DNA of 64,000 nucleotides, from the NCBI GenBank assembly GCA_963844855.1, contig CAWJQP010000080.1:558001-622000 (forward strand), written 5' to 3'. Every line of letters starts with the position of its first letter. The stretch's first letter is position 1. This DNA is from DASQDN01 sp963844855 (lineage in GTDB: Bacteria; Acidobacteriota; Terriglobia; Bryobacterales; Bryobacteraceae). The position numbers and the translations under genes were made by a program. A model generated the notes under the pieces. It had not been told where the DNA came from, searched no databases, and saw only the letters and a program-made list of their open reading frames with translations. Positions 18,907 to 26,921 of the stretch are shown in pieces.

Positions 18907-19860
18907 ATGAAAATTGTCGTTCTCGATGGGTACGCTCTGAATCCCGGTGATTTGAGTTGGGACGCGTTGAAGGCAATCGGGTCGGTCGAGGTGCACGATC
19001 GCACGAAAGAGAGTGACGTCGTCACGCGCGCGCAAGGCGCCGATGCCGTTCTCACGAACAAGACACCACTGTCTGCGACAACACTGAGTCAGTTACCGGC
19101 CCTCAAGTACATCGGCGTGTTGGCGACGGGCTACAACATCGTGGACACGAAGGCGGCCGCGGAACGCGGAATCGTGGTGACCAACATTCCAACTTATGGC
19201 ACCGCATCGGTTGCTCAGTTTGCGATCGCGTTGTTGTTGGAACTTTGCCATCATGTGGGCCTCCATAGCGAGGCGGTTCGCAATGGAGAATGGTCCCGCA
19301 ACCCCGACTGGAGTTTTTGGAAGACTCCTCTCATCGAACTGCATGGAAGAACGATGGGCATAATCGGATTCGGGCGTATCGGCAGGCAGACAGGAGCGAT
19401 CGCCGCAGCTCTCGGCATGCGAGTGATAGCGCATGACGCCGCCGAGATCAACCCGCCCGATTACCCCGGTTTCGAGTGGATGACGCTCGATAAAATCGTG
19501 AGCGAATCTGACGTTCTGAGCTTGCATTGCCCTTTGTTTGCCGACAACAAAGGCATGATTCATAAGGAACGGCTCAGCCGTATGAAGCCGTCGGCGTTTT
19601 TGCTGAACACCTCGCGCGGGCCTCTCATCGTCGACCAGGATCTCGCGGACGCTCTCAACAACGGGGTCATCGCAGGCGCCGGGCTGGACGTCCTATCCGT
19701 GGAACCACCACTCGAATCAAACCCTTTGCTTTCAGCCAAAAACTGCATTGTTACACCGCATATCGCCTGGGCCACACGGGAGGCCCGCTCAAGACTGCTG
19801 GAAACCGCGATCCTGAATCTCGAAGCGTTTGTGAGCGGGCGCATTTCTAACGCCGTTTAG
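18907..19860 (+). CDS. D-2-hydroxyacid dehydrogenase, glycerate/hydroxypyruvate-type
   Basis: This is a 317-residue NAD(P)-dependent oxidoreductase of the D-isomer-specific 2-hydroxyacid family. The dinucleotide motif GIIGFGRIGRQ is near residue 150. The catalytic Arg is in LLNTSRGPLI, the Glu in LSVEPP and the His in VTPHIAWAT. The sequence most resembles glycerate dehydrogenases, so reduction of hydroxypyruvate or a related 2-oxoacid is likely. It follows the lyase-like gene by 3 nt, which may link it to oxidation of a sugar acid released outside the cell; that link is inference. Cytosolic. Confidence 0.9.
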   Translation: MKIVVLDGYALNPGDLSWDALKAIGSVEVHDRTKESDVVTRAQGADAVLTNKTPLSATTLSQLPALKYIGVLATGYNIVDTKAAAERGIVVTNIPTYGTASVAQFAIALLLELCHHVGLHSEAVRNGEWSRNPDWSFWKTPLIELHGRTMGIIGFGRIGRQTGAIAAALGMRVIAHDAAEINPPDYPGFEWMTLDKIVSESDVLSLHCPLFADNKGMIHKERLSRMKPSAFLLNTSRGPLIVDQDLADALNNGVIAGAGLDVLSVEPPLESNPLLSAKNCIVTPHIAWATREARSRLLETAILNLEAFVSGRISNAV

Positions 19861-20062
19861 CGGTAACTGTGAAACTGATATAGATAAGTGAACGTCGATC
19901 CTACAGCGAAGGTTTCGCCGTGAAACCGTCCGTCAGTTCCTGACGAAAGGACAATAGTGTGCCGGCGGTGGCGTACGATGGGGGTTCAACTACACGTTTC
20001 GATAACTGGACCTGGGAGAACATAATTCTCGCGCCAGCTTCTGACGATCAGGTATTGAGGTA

Positions 20063-21463
20063 ATGTTTCAGACGCAAAAGCGAGTTCTTGTCGTTGACGA
20101 TGAATTGAACCAGCGGACTGCTGTGGCCGCGATGATCGATCGCTGGGGATTCCTCACAACGACCGCCGCCGATGGCGTCGAAGCCCTCGAACGGCTTCGT
20201 GAGTTCACCCCCGATGCTATCGTCACCGACCTGATGATGCCGCGCATGGACGGCATGCAGCTACTCGCCAAGCTGAAAGACGAGGAAGGCGACAATGCTC
20301 CGGCCGTTATAGTCCTGACGGGCTATGGAAGCCTGGACACGGCAGTCACGACCGTCCACGAGTACGGAGCGTTTTGGTTTGTCGAAAAACCAATACGGCC
20401 ACGAGCCTTTCGGGCGCTTCTGGATCGCGCCGTGGCCCATCGGCGGCTGGGACGTTACAGCGAATGCCTGGAACGGCAACTGACGACTCAGGGCGTCTTC
20501 AGCAAACTTTGCGGCAAGACGAAGGGAATGCAGGAAGTTTTTTTCCTGATTCGCCAAGCGGCCCCCACTCGCGCGAACATCCTCATCACCGGCGAGAGCG
20601 GCACGGGCAAAGAACTGGTTGCGCGCGCCGTCCATGACACAAGCCCTCGACAGGCCGGCCCATTCGTTGCTATCAATTGCGCTGCGCTACCGGAAACGCT
20701 CATTGAAAGTGAACTCTTCGGGCACGAGAAAGGAGCCTTCACAGGCGCCCTCAATCGTAGGGCGGGATGCTTCGAGCTGGCCCATGAAGGCACGCTGTTT
20801 CTCGACGAGATCGGCGATATGCCCTTGGCGCTGCAATCGAAGCTTCTTCGGGTCCTCGAGACAAGGCATTTCCGGCGACTCGGAGGCGCGCAGGAGATCG
20901 AAGTAGACGTAAGGCTCGTCGCTGCAACAAACAAGGTATTGAACGATAGCGTGCGCGACGGATCGTTTCGTGAAGACTTGTACTTCCGCCTGAGTGTCCT
21001 CGAACTTCCCCTGCCGCCACTCCGGGAGCGACTGGACGATCTGGCCGAACTTTGTGACTCGATTCTTCGTGATCTCATGACCACGTACGGCTCCTCGATG
21101 CCGTATATCCACCCGGATGTCCTGGACGCGTTCCGCCGCCATCCATGGCCGGGAAACGTGCGCGAACTGCGTAATGTTCTCGAACGCGCGTTAGTGCTGT
21201 CGGGTGGCAGCGAGATCGTCGTTTCTCACCTTCCGCAAGGATTCGGAATCCTCCCTCACCAGCCTCCGAAAAGGTCCCTGGGACCCACTCCGTCGGTCAC
21301 TTTGATGGCCGGCACATCGCTCGAAGACGCCGAACTCGAAATGATTCACATCACGATGGCGTACACGAACAACAATCGAGCTCGTGCGGCGGAAATCCTC
21401 GGCATCGATCCGAAGACTCTCTACAACAAACTCAAGGAACGCTCAACCTGCGCAGGGGAATGA
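20063..21463 (+). CDS. Sigma-54-dependent response regulator (NtrC family)
   Basis: This 466-residue activator has three domains. The receiver (VLVVDDELNQRT, phospho-acceptor Asp in DLMMPRMDG, Lys in VEKPIRP) covers residues 1-120. The AAA+ domain has Walker A GESGTGKE near 176, the sigma-54 contact loop GAFTGA near 224, Walker B LFLDEIGDM and the arginine-finger region FREDLYFRL. A Fis-type HTH lies at the end (NNRARAAEILGIDPKTLYNKLK). GAGG lies 3 nt before the ATG. The cognate histidine kinase starts 4 nt after its stop, so this is a two-component operon. Target promoters would carry -24/-12 elements; I found none to assign. Confidence 0.96.
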   Translation: MFQTQKRVLVVDDELNQRTAVAAMIDRWGFLTTTAADGVEALERLREFTPDAIVTDLMMPRMDGMQLLAKLKDEEGDNAPAVIVLTGYGSLDTAVTTVHEYGAFWFVEKPIRPRAFRALLDRAVAHRRLGRYSECLERQLTTQGVFSKLCGKTKGMQEVFFLIRQAAPTRANILITGESGTGKELVARAVHDTSPRQAGPFVAINCAALPETLIESELFGHEKGAFTGALNRRAGCFELAHEGTLFLDEIGDMPLALQSKLLRVLETRHFRRLGGAQEIEVDVRLVAATNKVLNDSVRDGSFREDLYFRLSVLELPLPPLRERLDDLAELCDSILRDLMTTYGSSMPYIHPDVLDAFRRHPWPGNVRELRNVLERALVLSGGSEIVVSHLPQGFGILPHQPPKRSLGPTPSVTLMAGTSLEDAELEMIHITMAYTNNNRARAAEILGIDPKTLYNKLKERSTCAGE

Positions 21464-21467
21464 AGTA

Positions 21468-23370
21468 ATGCGAAGGCCCAGGTGGTCATTACGAACCTGG
21501 CTGATTGTCCCCACAGCGGCGATCGTGACGATTCTCAGCGGCGCGGGCGCGTTGTTGCAAACAGACACTCTCGTCCGAGCCTGGCTGGGAAGCACACGCC
21601 AATTGAGTGAGTTGGCCGCGCGTCAGGTGGCAGAGTACATCATGCTTCGCCTCGAAGACATGGATACCGAGTCGGTCCCGGCGAGTCAGCGACGTGTACC
21701 GCAGCGGCAGTTCTTCCTCACGCATATCGATAACGACCCGAAACTGGGCGGCTTGCTCGAATCAAGCGCGACGGGCGTTAATTCGATCGCAGAGATATCG
21801 GTTACGGATGCGAACGGGATCGTGATCGCGTCTTCCAACCGCGCGCGTCCGGGTAACCGCGCTGCCCAGGCTCAGACACTGGCGTCGCTGCAGAATCTCG
21901 ACCCACTTTCCCGTGTCACGAAGCGTTTGGGCCCCCGGTCATGAGTATGAACTCCGTATACCGGTCGGACTAAAAGGTGACAGCACGCCGCTATTCGTTG
22001 TCCAGGTACTGGTGTCCAACGCCCTCCTACGAGAAACTTTGAGCCCCGGCTTCAAAAGGATTCTCGGAACGGCAGCGCTTGCCTACCTTGTCGCCCTGGT
22101 GCTCGTCTGCGTCGTGGCTGAGGTCACGCGCCGTAATCTACATCGCTTGGGACAGTTCATCGATCGGATCGGGGAAACCAGTGTGGAACCGCGCGACTTC
22201 GAAGACGCCCGCCCGCTGAAACCCGCCGCAACGGCCGAATTCGATGTCGTGCAATCCAAGTTGACTCTGATGGAGGGCCGTGTACGTGGGGCGCTGCACG
22301 AGGCTCAGGACTACAAAGAACGCGTTGGCGCGCTTCTTAAGGGCCTGGAAGAGGCGGTCGTACTTTTTGAGGGAGAGAAGGTCGTTATGGTTGCCGGGGC
22401 CGCCGACGATTTGCTGGGCTGGCCATCAGGCGACGTGATCTCTCGCGACGTAGCAGATTTGTTCCCACCCGGCGCATCTCTCACCAAGATCATTCGTGCA
22501 AGCTGGAAATCCGGCGAGCCCCTGCATAACGAAGAAATCGAGTGGGCGGCAGGAAGCCGTTATCGACGCCTTATCGTAAACATGGACTACATTGCCAATG
22601 CAGCGGCGCCGGACCGCGTTTTGACACTGTTACGTCTGCGTGATGCCGAAGGGGCTACCGAGGTTGAATCGCAACTGCAGGTCGTGAACCGGCTTGAAGC
22701 AATTAACCGGCTGACCGGAGGTGTCGCGCACGAGATCAAGAATCCCTTGAACGCGATTGCCGCGCGTCTCGCATTGCTCGAATCGATCGTTGAAGGAGAC
22801 ATCGAAGCAGAAGGGGAGATCCGCGTCGTCGCCGACGAGATTCAGCGTCTCGATCGAGTAGTACGCACGTTTCTGGACTTCACCCAGCCACTCGATGTAA
22901 TGAGGAAGGAAGTGGATCTGGGCGAATTGGCGCGCGACGTCGTCGAACTGGTACAGCCCGATGCCGCCAACCGCGGCGTGAATCTGACTTTTCACCAGGA
23001 ATCGGGTGATCTGCTGTTAACGCGTGGTGACCGGGATCTGCTGCAACAGGCGCTCATGAACATCGTCGTCAACGCGGTGGAAGCTACGCCTTCTGAAGGA
23101 GCAGTGCGCGTAGTCGCATCCACAGCCGATCGCAATTGCCGCGTGTCGATTTCAGATACCGGTCCCGGAATTCCTGAAGCGGTTCGCAGTAAGATCTTCC
23201 AGCTATACTTCACGACGAAACGTGGCGGATCGGGGATTGGATTGGCTGTTGCGTTCCGGAGTCTTCAACTCCATGGAGGAGATATCCGCGTTGAGACCGA
23301 AATCGGTAAAGGAACCACATTTGAGATAGTGGCTCCGATGCTGCAGCAGGAGACAGCCGCTATCGCATGA
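21468..23370 (+). CDS. Membrane sensor histidine kinase (NtrB-like), frameshifted
   Basis: This is the sensor partner of the upstream NtrC-type regulator. ATG 21468 is preceded by AGGGGAA. TM1 (WLIVPTAAIVTILSGAGALLQ) is followed by an extracytoplasmic region, TM2 (GTAALAYLVALVLVCVVAEV), HAMP-like and PAS-like parts, HisKA with GGVAHEIKNPLN, then HATPase motifs (NIVVNAVEATP, DTGPGIPE, GSGIGLAV). The frame changes near 21935 inside GGGCCCCC: VTKRLGP is in one frame and PGHEYELRIPV in the next. This is a homopolymer indel and probably a sequencing error. Total about 634 aa. Its stop overlaps the start of the lipoprotein gene (ATGA). Confidence 0.9.
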
Positions 23371-23903
23371 AACGGGTTCTGTTGACTACTTGCATGGTGC
23401 TCGGCTCCTTGACACTCAGCGGATGTTGGTTCAAGAAGAAGCCCAAAGCCCAAGCGCCCCCAGCGCCGGCGCCGGTTCAGGCGCCGCGTGCAGTGCAGAC
23501 TGCGCCACCCTCGGCGTCACCCAAAAAGGCGCCTCCGAAGCGAAAGCAGGTTTCGTCTACACCGCGCGCGGGCCAGCCTGCCGCTCCTCCGAGATCGGCA
23601 GAAGTCAATAAACCAATTCCTGTACCCAAGACTGAAGACCCCCAGCGATTTGGGCAAATTCTCAGCGCCGACGAGAAAACTCAGTACCGCACGATGTACG
23701 AACGGAGTTCATCGGCAGCACGAGACATACTCAAAAACCTCACAGCCCGCGAACTTGCCGGTGATGCGCTTGCGTCGGTAGGACGCATACGCTCCTTCCT
23801 GGCACAAGCCCAGGAAGCGGCTACGACCGACTTGTCCGCGGCTGCTCAACTTGCCTACCGTGCTGAGGTCTTGGCTCGCGATCTGGCTCGATTGCTCCAA
23901 TAA
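23367..23903 (+). CDS. Proline/lysine-rich lipoprotein in the two-component operon
   Basis: This protein has 178 residues. A lipoprotein signal (VLGSLTLSGCWF) is followed by a low-complexity Pro/Ala/Lys linker at about 25-85 and a helical C-terminal half (EKTQYRTMYERSSSAARDILKNL, RIRSFLAQAQEAATTDLSAAAQLAYRAEVLARDL). I do not recognise the family. The start overlaps the kinase stop by 4 nt, so it is translationally coupled and may be an envelope accessory or output of the NtrB/NtrC pair. It ends 3 nt from the convergent lipoprotein gene. Confidence 0.82.
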   Translation: MKRVLLTTCMVLGSLTLSGCWFKKKPKAQAPPAPAPVQAPRAVQTAPPSASPKKAPPKRKQVSSTPRAGQPAAPPRSAEVNKPIPVPKTEDPQRFGQILSADEKTQYRTMYERSSSAARDILKNLTARELAGDALASVGRIRSFLAQAQEAATTDLSAAAQLAYRAEVLARDLARLLQ

Positions 23904-23906
23904 GCC

Positions 23907-24590
23907 TCAAATCACGACCGGTTGTTCCAAACGAAATGTCAGGACGGACTCTGCCGGGATGCGCACTTGCAATTTGCCAGTTGCGGCGGCGCCTGCAACG
24001 CCTGCGCCGCCGCCGGCTCCGGCCCCGATAGCCGCGCCCTTACCCCCTCCGAGAAGACCTCCGATGAGCGCGCCTGCGGCCGAACCGCCTCCGATCCATG
24101 CCAAATTTCGTTTCTTATGATCACCGCTATTCCAGGTCACATTATTTGTATCTATCGGCAGTTCTGCGCCGTTCCATTCCATCCGGTCGAGCGTCAATGT
24201 GACGGATGCTCGTCCCTTCAACCGGTTTGACTGCGAGGCTTGACGAATCGACCCACGGACCACTGTTCCTTTCGGGACAACTAACTTGTTGTCCACAGTG
24301 ACCGGCGCCGACAACGATGCGATGAAGGAATCACCGAGTCGAACTTGCCTCGTATCGATCGAGTGATACAGGCGTACCCGCAGCACCGTACCTGCTGGAA
24401 CGGGCGTTCTGCCAATCGCTGGTTCATCCGCTGTCGCGCGCGATGGCGTATTTGAGGGCGACTCCTGCACCGGCGCAACTTGCTGCGCCGTCGTCTTCGA
24501 GACCGGTGGACTTGCACATCCGCTGAAGAGAATCGCGCCGAACACGAGCATCAAACCGGCGTCCGCAGCGGCAAAGTGACGCTTGAACAT
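23907..24590 (-). CDS. Glycine-zipper lipoprotein
   Basis: This is a 227-residue probable lipoprotein with signal MLVFGAILFSGCASPP. It contains an SAF- or TrbI-like beta region (VPAGTVLRVRLYHSIDTRQVRLGDSFIASLSAPV, VVPKGTVVRGSI) and a C-terminal glycine zipper (GGGSAAGALIGGLLGGGKGAAIGAGAGGGAGVAGAA). The ATG at 24590 has GGAGG 5 nt upstream, which settles the start over longer frames. The architecture is frequent in acidobacteria; its function is unknown, perhaps envelope stability. It is convergent with the two-component operon. Confidence 0.85.
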   Translation of the reverse strand: MFKRHFAAADAGLMLVFGAILFSGCASPPVSKTTAQQVAPVQESPSNTPSRATADEPAIGRTPVPAGTVLRVRLYHSIDTRQVRLGDSFIASLSAPVTVDNKLVVPKGTVVRGSIRQASQSNRLKGRASVTLTLDRMEWNGAELPIDTNNVTWNSGDHKKRNLAWIGGGSAAGALIGGLLGGGKGAAIGAGAGGGAGVAGAAATGKLQVRIPAESVLTFRLEQPVVI

Positions 24591-24904
24591 ATGCCTCCGA
24601 ATTGGAGCGACATTGCACATCGAGGGCCGAATATTGTCAGCTAAGCAATACAATCAGCTAGCGAAGCACGCTGTTGAGTGTCGGCACTTTATTCCGTGCC
24701 TGCCACAACGGCTCAAGCGGGAATTTCTCCCGAACTTGGCAAAGTGGCATAGTACGAGGCAATGCGGGCGCCAGGCGCGAATCCGATAATCTCAGCGCCG
24801 AAGCAAGCTCATTCTGCGCCCCGATCCCGGCTGCTGTTATGGCTTTCGAGATCGTTAAGCTTGCAGATCGTAAAAATAGCCCGGTCGCGTCATAATCGAC
24901 TGGA
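24591..24904. other. Intergenic region, 314 bp
   Basis: Divergent promoter region between the glycine-zipper lipoprotein and a propeller-like protein. Apart from a CATAAT hexamer at 24891-24896 I see no defined element. A minus-strand open frame through it lacks family resemblance. Confidence 0.4.
24891..24896 (+). promoter_or_regulatory. -10-like CATAAT before the 24905 gene
   Basis: CATAAT ends 8 nt before the ATG at 24905 with no Shine-Dalgarno in between, consistent with a leaderless or near-leaderless transcript. Confidence 0.4.
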
Positions 24905-25735
24905 ATGACCGGCAACAGCCTCAAACTCATTTCCCGCCGAACGGCCCTGTCCCTGACGTTCTCCTCTACTCTGTTTCGCTCGCGGCTGCGCGCGGCAGAA
25001 TGGCGCAGTGAGGAGGTCCGCCGGTTTGCGGCGCCCGAAGCCAATCAGGCTGTGGCCGTTGACGCCTCGCACTTTTATGCGATCGGCAATCACGTGGTCG
25101 CAAAGTACGACAAGAAGACAGGCAAAAGGCTCGCGGCCTGGGAGGGCGAGAAGGCGCGCCCGCTGATTCATCTCAACAGCGGCATCGTTCGCAATGGAAT
25201 CCTTTACTGCGCGCACTCGAACTATCCGGGTATTCCCATGGTGAGTTCCATCGAAATGTGGAATACAAAGACTATGCGGCCGTCCGGCACATTTAGCTTC
25301 GGAATATCCGCTGGATCGGCGACGTGGATCGACTTCCGCGGCAACCACTCCTATGTGACTTTCGGCCATTACGGCAATCGCGCAGCGGAGCCGAATCGCG
25401 ACGCTCGTTGGACCAGTCTCATTCAATTCGATGCGGAATGGCGTCGTCTGCAGTCATGGGTTTATCCCGACGCGCTGGTCGCAAAGCTCGGAGAGTACAC
25501 AATCTCCGGGGGAGCATTTGGACCCGACGGCCGTATGTACTGCACGGGTCACGATAATCCTGAGCTGTATGTTCTCAGCTTCCCGGCGGGCGGATCCACA
25601 CTTGTCCTCGAAGGCGGCTTTGCGACTCCGAATCATGGTCAAGGGATTTGCTGGGATCCGTCAGAGCAATGGATTCTGTACAGTATCGATCGAGCAAAGA
25701 AAGAGGTGATTGTCACCCGAGTCCATTCCACTTAA
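24905..25735 (+). CDS. Exported protein of unknown function, propeller-like repeats
   Basis: This protein has 276 residues. The N-terminus (SRRTALSLTFSSTLF) has a twin-arginine pair before a hydrophobic stretch, so Tat export is possible. The body has repeated beta segments (AVAVDASHFYAIGNHVVAKYDKKTGKRLAAWEG, WNTKTMRPSGTFSF, FGPDGRMYCTGHDNPELYVLSFP, GICWDPSEQWILYSIDRAKKEV) that look like PQQ/WD-type propeller blades. I do not recognise a specific family. It lies upstream of the apionate-type locus with a 57-nt gap, but has its own promoter-like element. Confidence 0.65.
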   Translation: MTGNSLKLISRRTALSLTFSSTLFRSRLRAAEWRSEEVRRFAAPEANQAVAVDASHFYAIGNHVVAKYDKKTGKRLAAWEGEKARPLIHLNSGIVRNGILYCAHSNYPGIPMVSSIEMWNTKTMRPSGTFSFGISAGSATWIDFRGNHSYVTFGHYGNRAAEPNRDARWTSLIQFDAEWRRLQSWVYPDALVAKLGEYTISGGAFGPDGRMYCTGHDNPELYVLSFPAGGSTLVLEGGFATPNHGQGICWDPSEQWILYSIDRAKKEVIVTRVHST

Positions 25736-25781
25736 TACCTCATAGTTTCGATCAGCAAAACGACTGCTCGAAAGCGACTAC

Positions 25782-25787
25782 TATAAA
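25782..25787 (+). promoter_or_regulatory. -10-like TATAAA before the IclR-HTH regulator
   Basis: TATAAA ends 5 nt before the ATG at 25793. The only purine-rich sequence is AGAGAA within those 5 nt, so transcription would start at about the start codon (leaderless). Confidence 0.5.
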
Positions 25788-25792
25788 GAGAA

Positions 25793-26896
25793 ATGGCTCG
25801 ACCTGACCGCTATTTGATTGAGGCTGCAGCACGCGCTCTCGACGTGCTGGAGCTCTTCAACGAGCGCGAGGAAGTTCGTCTCGCCGATGTGGTCGAGAAG
25901 CTGCAACTCGTAAAAAGCACCGCGTTCCGGCTTCTTTACACACTTGAAGCAAAGGGCCTCATAGAACGCGCGGCGAACGGCCGAGGTTATCGCAAGCGCA
26001 TGCGTTACCGGATCGGCATGTTATCCATAAGTTCCTCGATCCCCTTCGTGAACGAAGTCGATCGAGGCATCGAGGCGGAAGCCAAGCGAGCCGGACTTGA
26101 GCTCATGATTCGTCATCACGAGTTCGACTCCTCACTCCTCATCAGCGAGGCGGAGAGCCTGCTTACAAAGGGTTTGTCGCTGATGCTCTGCTATAACCCG
26201 GATGAGCATGCGTCGCACGTAGTTGCCGACCGCTGCGGGAGCGCAGGCGTGCCAATTATTGCCATCACGTTTCCAATCCCGGGCGCGCGTCTGTTCGGTG
26301 TCAACAACTATCGGGCCGGCATAGCCGGTGGCGAAGGTCTCGGCGAGCAGATTTGCCGCAGGTGGTCGGGCGCCGTCGATCGCGTTATCGTGCTGGACAT
26401 TTCCGGCAACAGCCCCGCCCAGCGGGCGCGCAACACCGGTATGATCGAGGGCCTCAGGGCAAATGTTCGAGTGCCGGACGCAAAGATCCTGCACGTGCAT
26501 ACGGGCCATGACGAAGGGGCCCTGCAACTCATGCGGCGCGTTCTTATCGACTGCGCCAAAGACCGCCGCATAGCCGTCCTCTGCTACAACGACGTGAATG
26601 CGCTGGGCGCGTTGCGCGCGGCCGAGGAGTTGGGCCGCGGCGATCAGATTGCCATTCTGAGTCAGGGCGCTGTCGCCGAGGTCCGGTCCTGTCTTCGAAA
26701 AGCGCGCAGTCCACTGTGGAGCGCCGTTGCTCACTTCCCTGAAAGATTCGGTGAGCGACTAATTCCGCATATCGTCCGTGTGCTCCGCGGCGAGGCCACG
26801 CCGCCAACCATCTACACTGAGCACGTATTGCTGACCCGCTCTAACTTGGATCGATACTACCCGACGTCGCGTACCGCCACCGCCGGCCAGATCTAA
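25793..26896 (+). CDS. Transcriptional regulator: IclR-type winged helix fused to a periplasmic sugar-binding-like domain
   Basis: This 367-residue protein has an IclR-type HTH at residues 1-75 (AARALDVLELFNEREEVRLADVVEKLQLVKSTAFRLLYTLEAKGLIE), but not the IclR effector domain. From about 80 it continues as a type 1 periplasmic-binding / LacI-like sugar domain (IEAEAKRAGLELMIRHHEFDSSLL, DRCGSAGVPIIAITFPIPGARLFGVNNYRAGIAGGEGLG, CYNDVNALGALRAAEELG). It has no signal peptide, so it acts in the cytosol as a sugar-responsive regulator. The apionate-lactonase gene starts 25 nt downstream, which suggests it controls that pathway; effector identity is inference. Confidence 0.85.
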   Translation: MARPDRYLIEAAARALDVLELFNEREEVRLADVVEKLQLVKSTAFRLLYTLEAKGLIERAANGRGYRKRMRYRIGMLSISSSIPFVNEVDRGIEAEAKRAGLELMIRHHEFDSSLLISEAESLLTKGLSLMLCYNPDEHASHVVADRCGSAGVPIIAITFPIPGARLFGVNNYRAGIAGGEGLGEQICRRWSGAVDRVIVLDISGNSPAQRARNTGMIEGLRANVRVPDAKILHVHTGHDEGALQLMRRVLIDCAKDRRIAVLCYNDVNALGALRAAEELGRGDQIAILSQGAVAEVRSCLRKARSPLWSAVAHFPERFGERLIPHIVRVLRGEATPPTIYTEHVLLTRSNLDRYYPTSRTATAGQI

Positions 26897-26901
26897 AGGG
26901 A

Positions 26902-26907
26902 TACAAT
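26902..26907 (+). promoter_or_regulatory. -10-like TACAAT before the apionate lactonase gene
   Basis: TACAAT lies 14 nt before the ATG at 26922, just after the regulator's stop. This would give a very short leader of about 8 nt without a Shine-Dalgarno, and a promoter separate from the regulator's. Confidence 0.4.
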
Positions 26908-26921
26908 AGGCTCCCGATATC

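Noticed and set aside
24658..25044. Minus-strand open frame of 128 codons
   Set aside because: Overlaps the start of the 24905 gene, has no Shine-Dalgarno at a sensible distance and no recognisable content.
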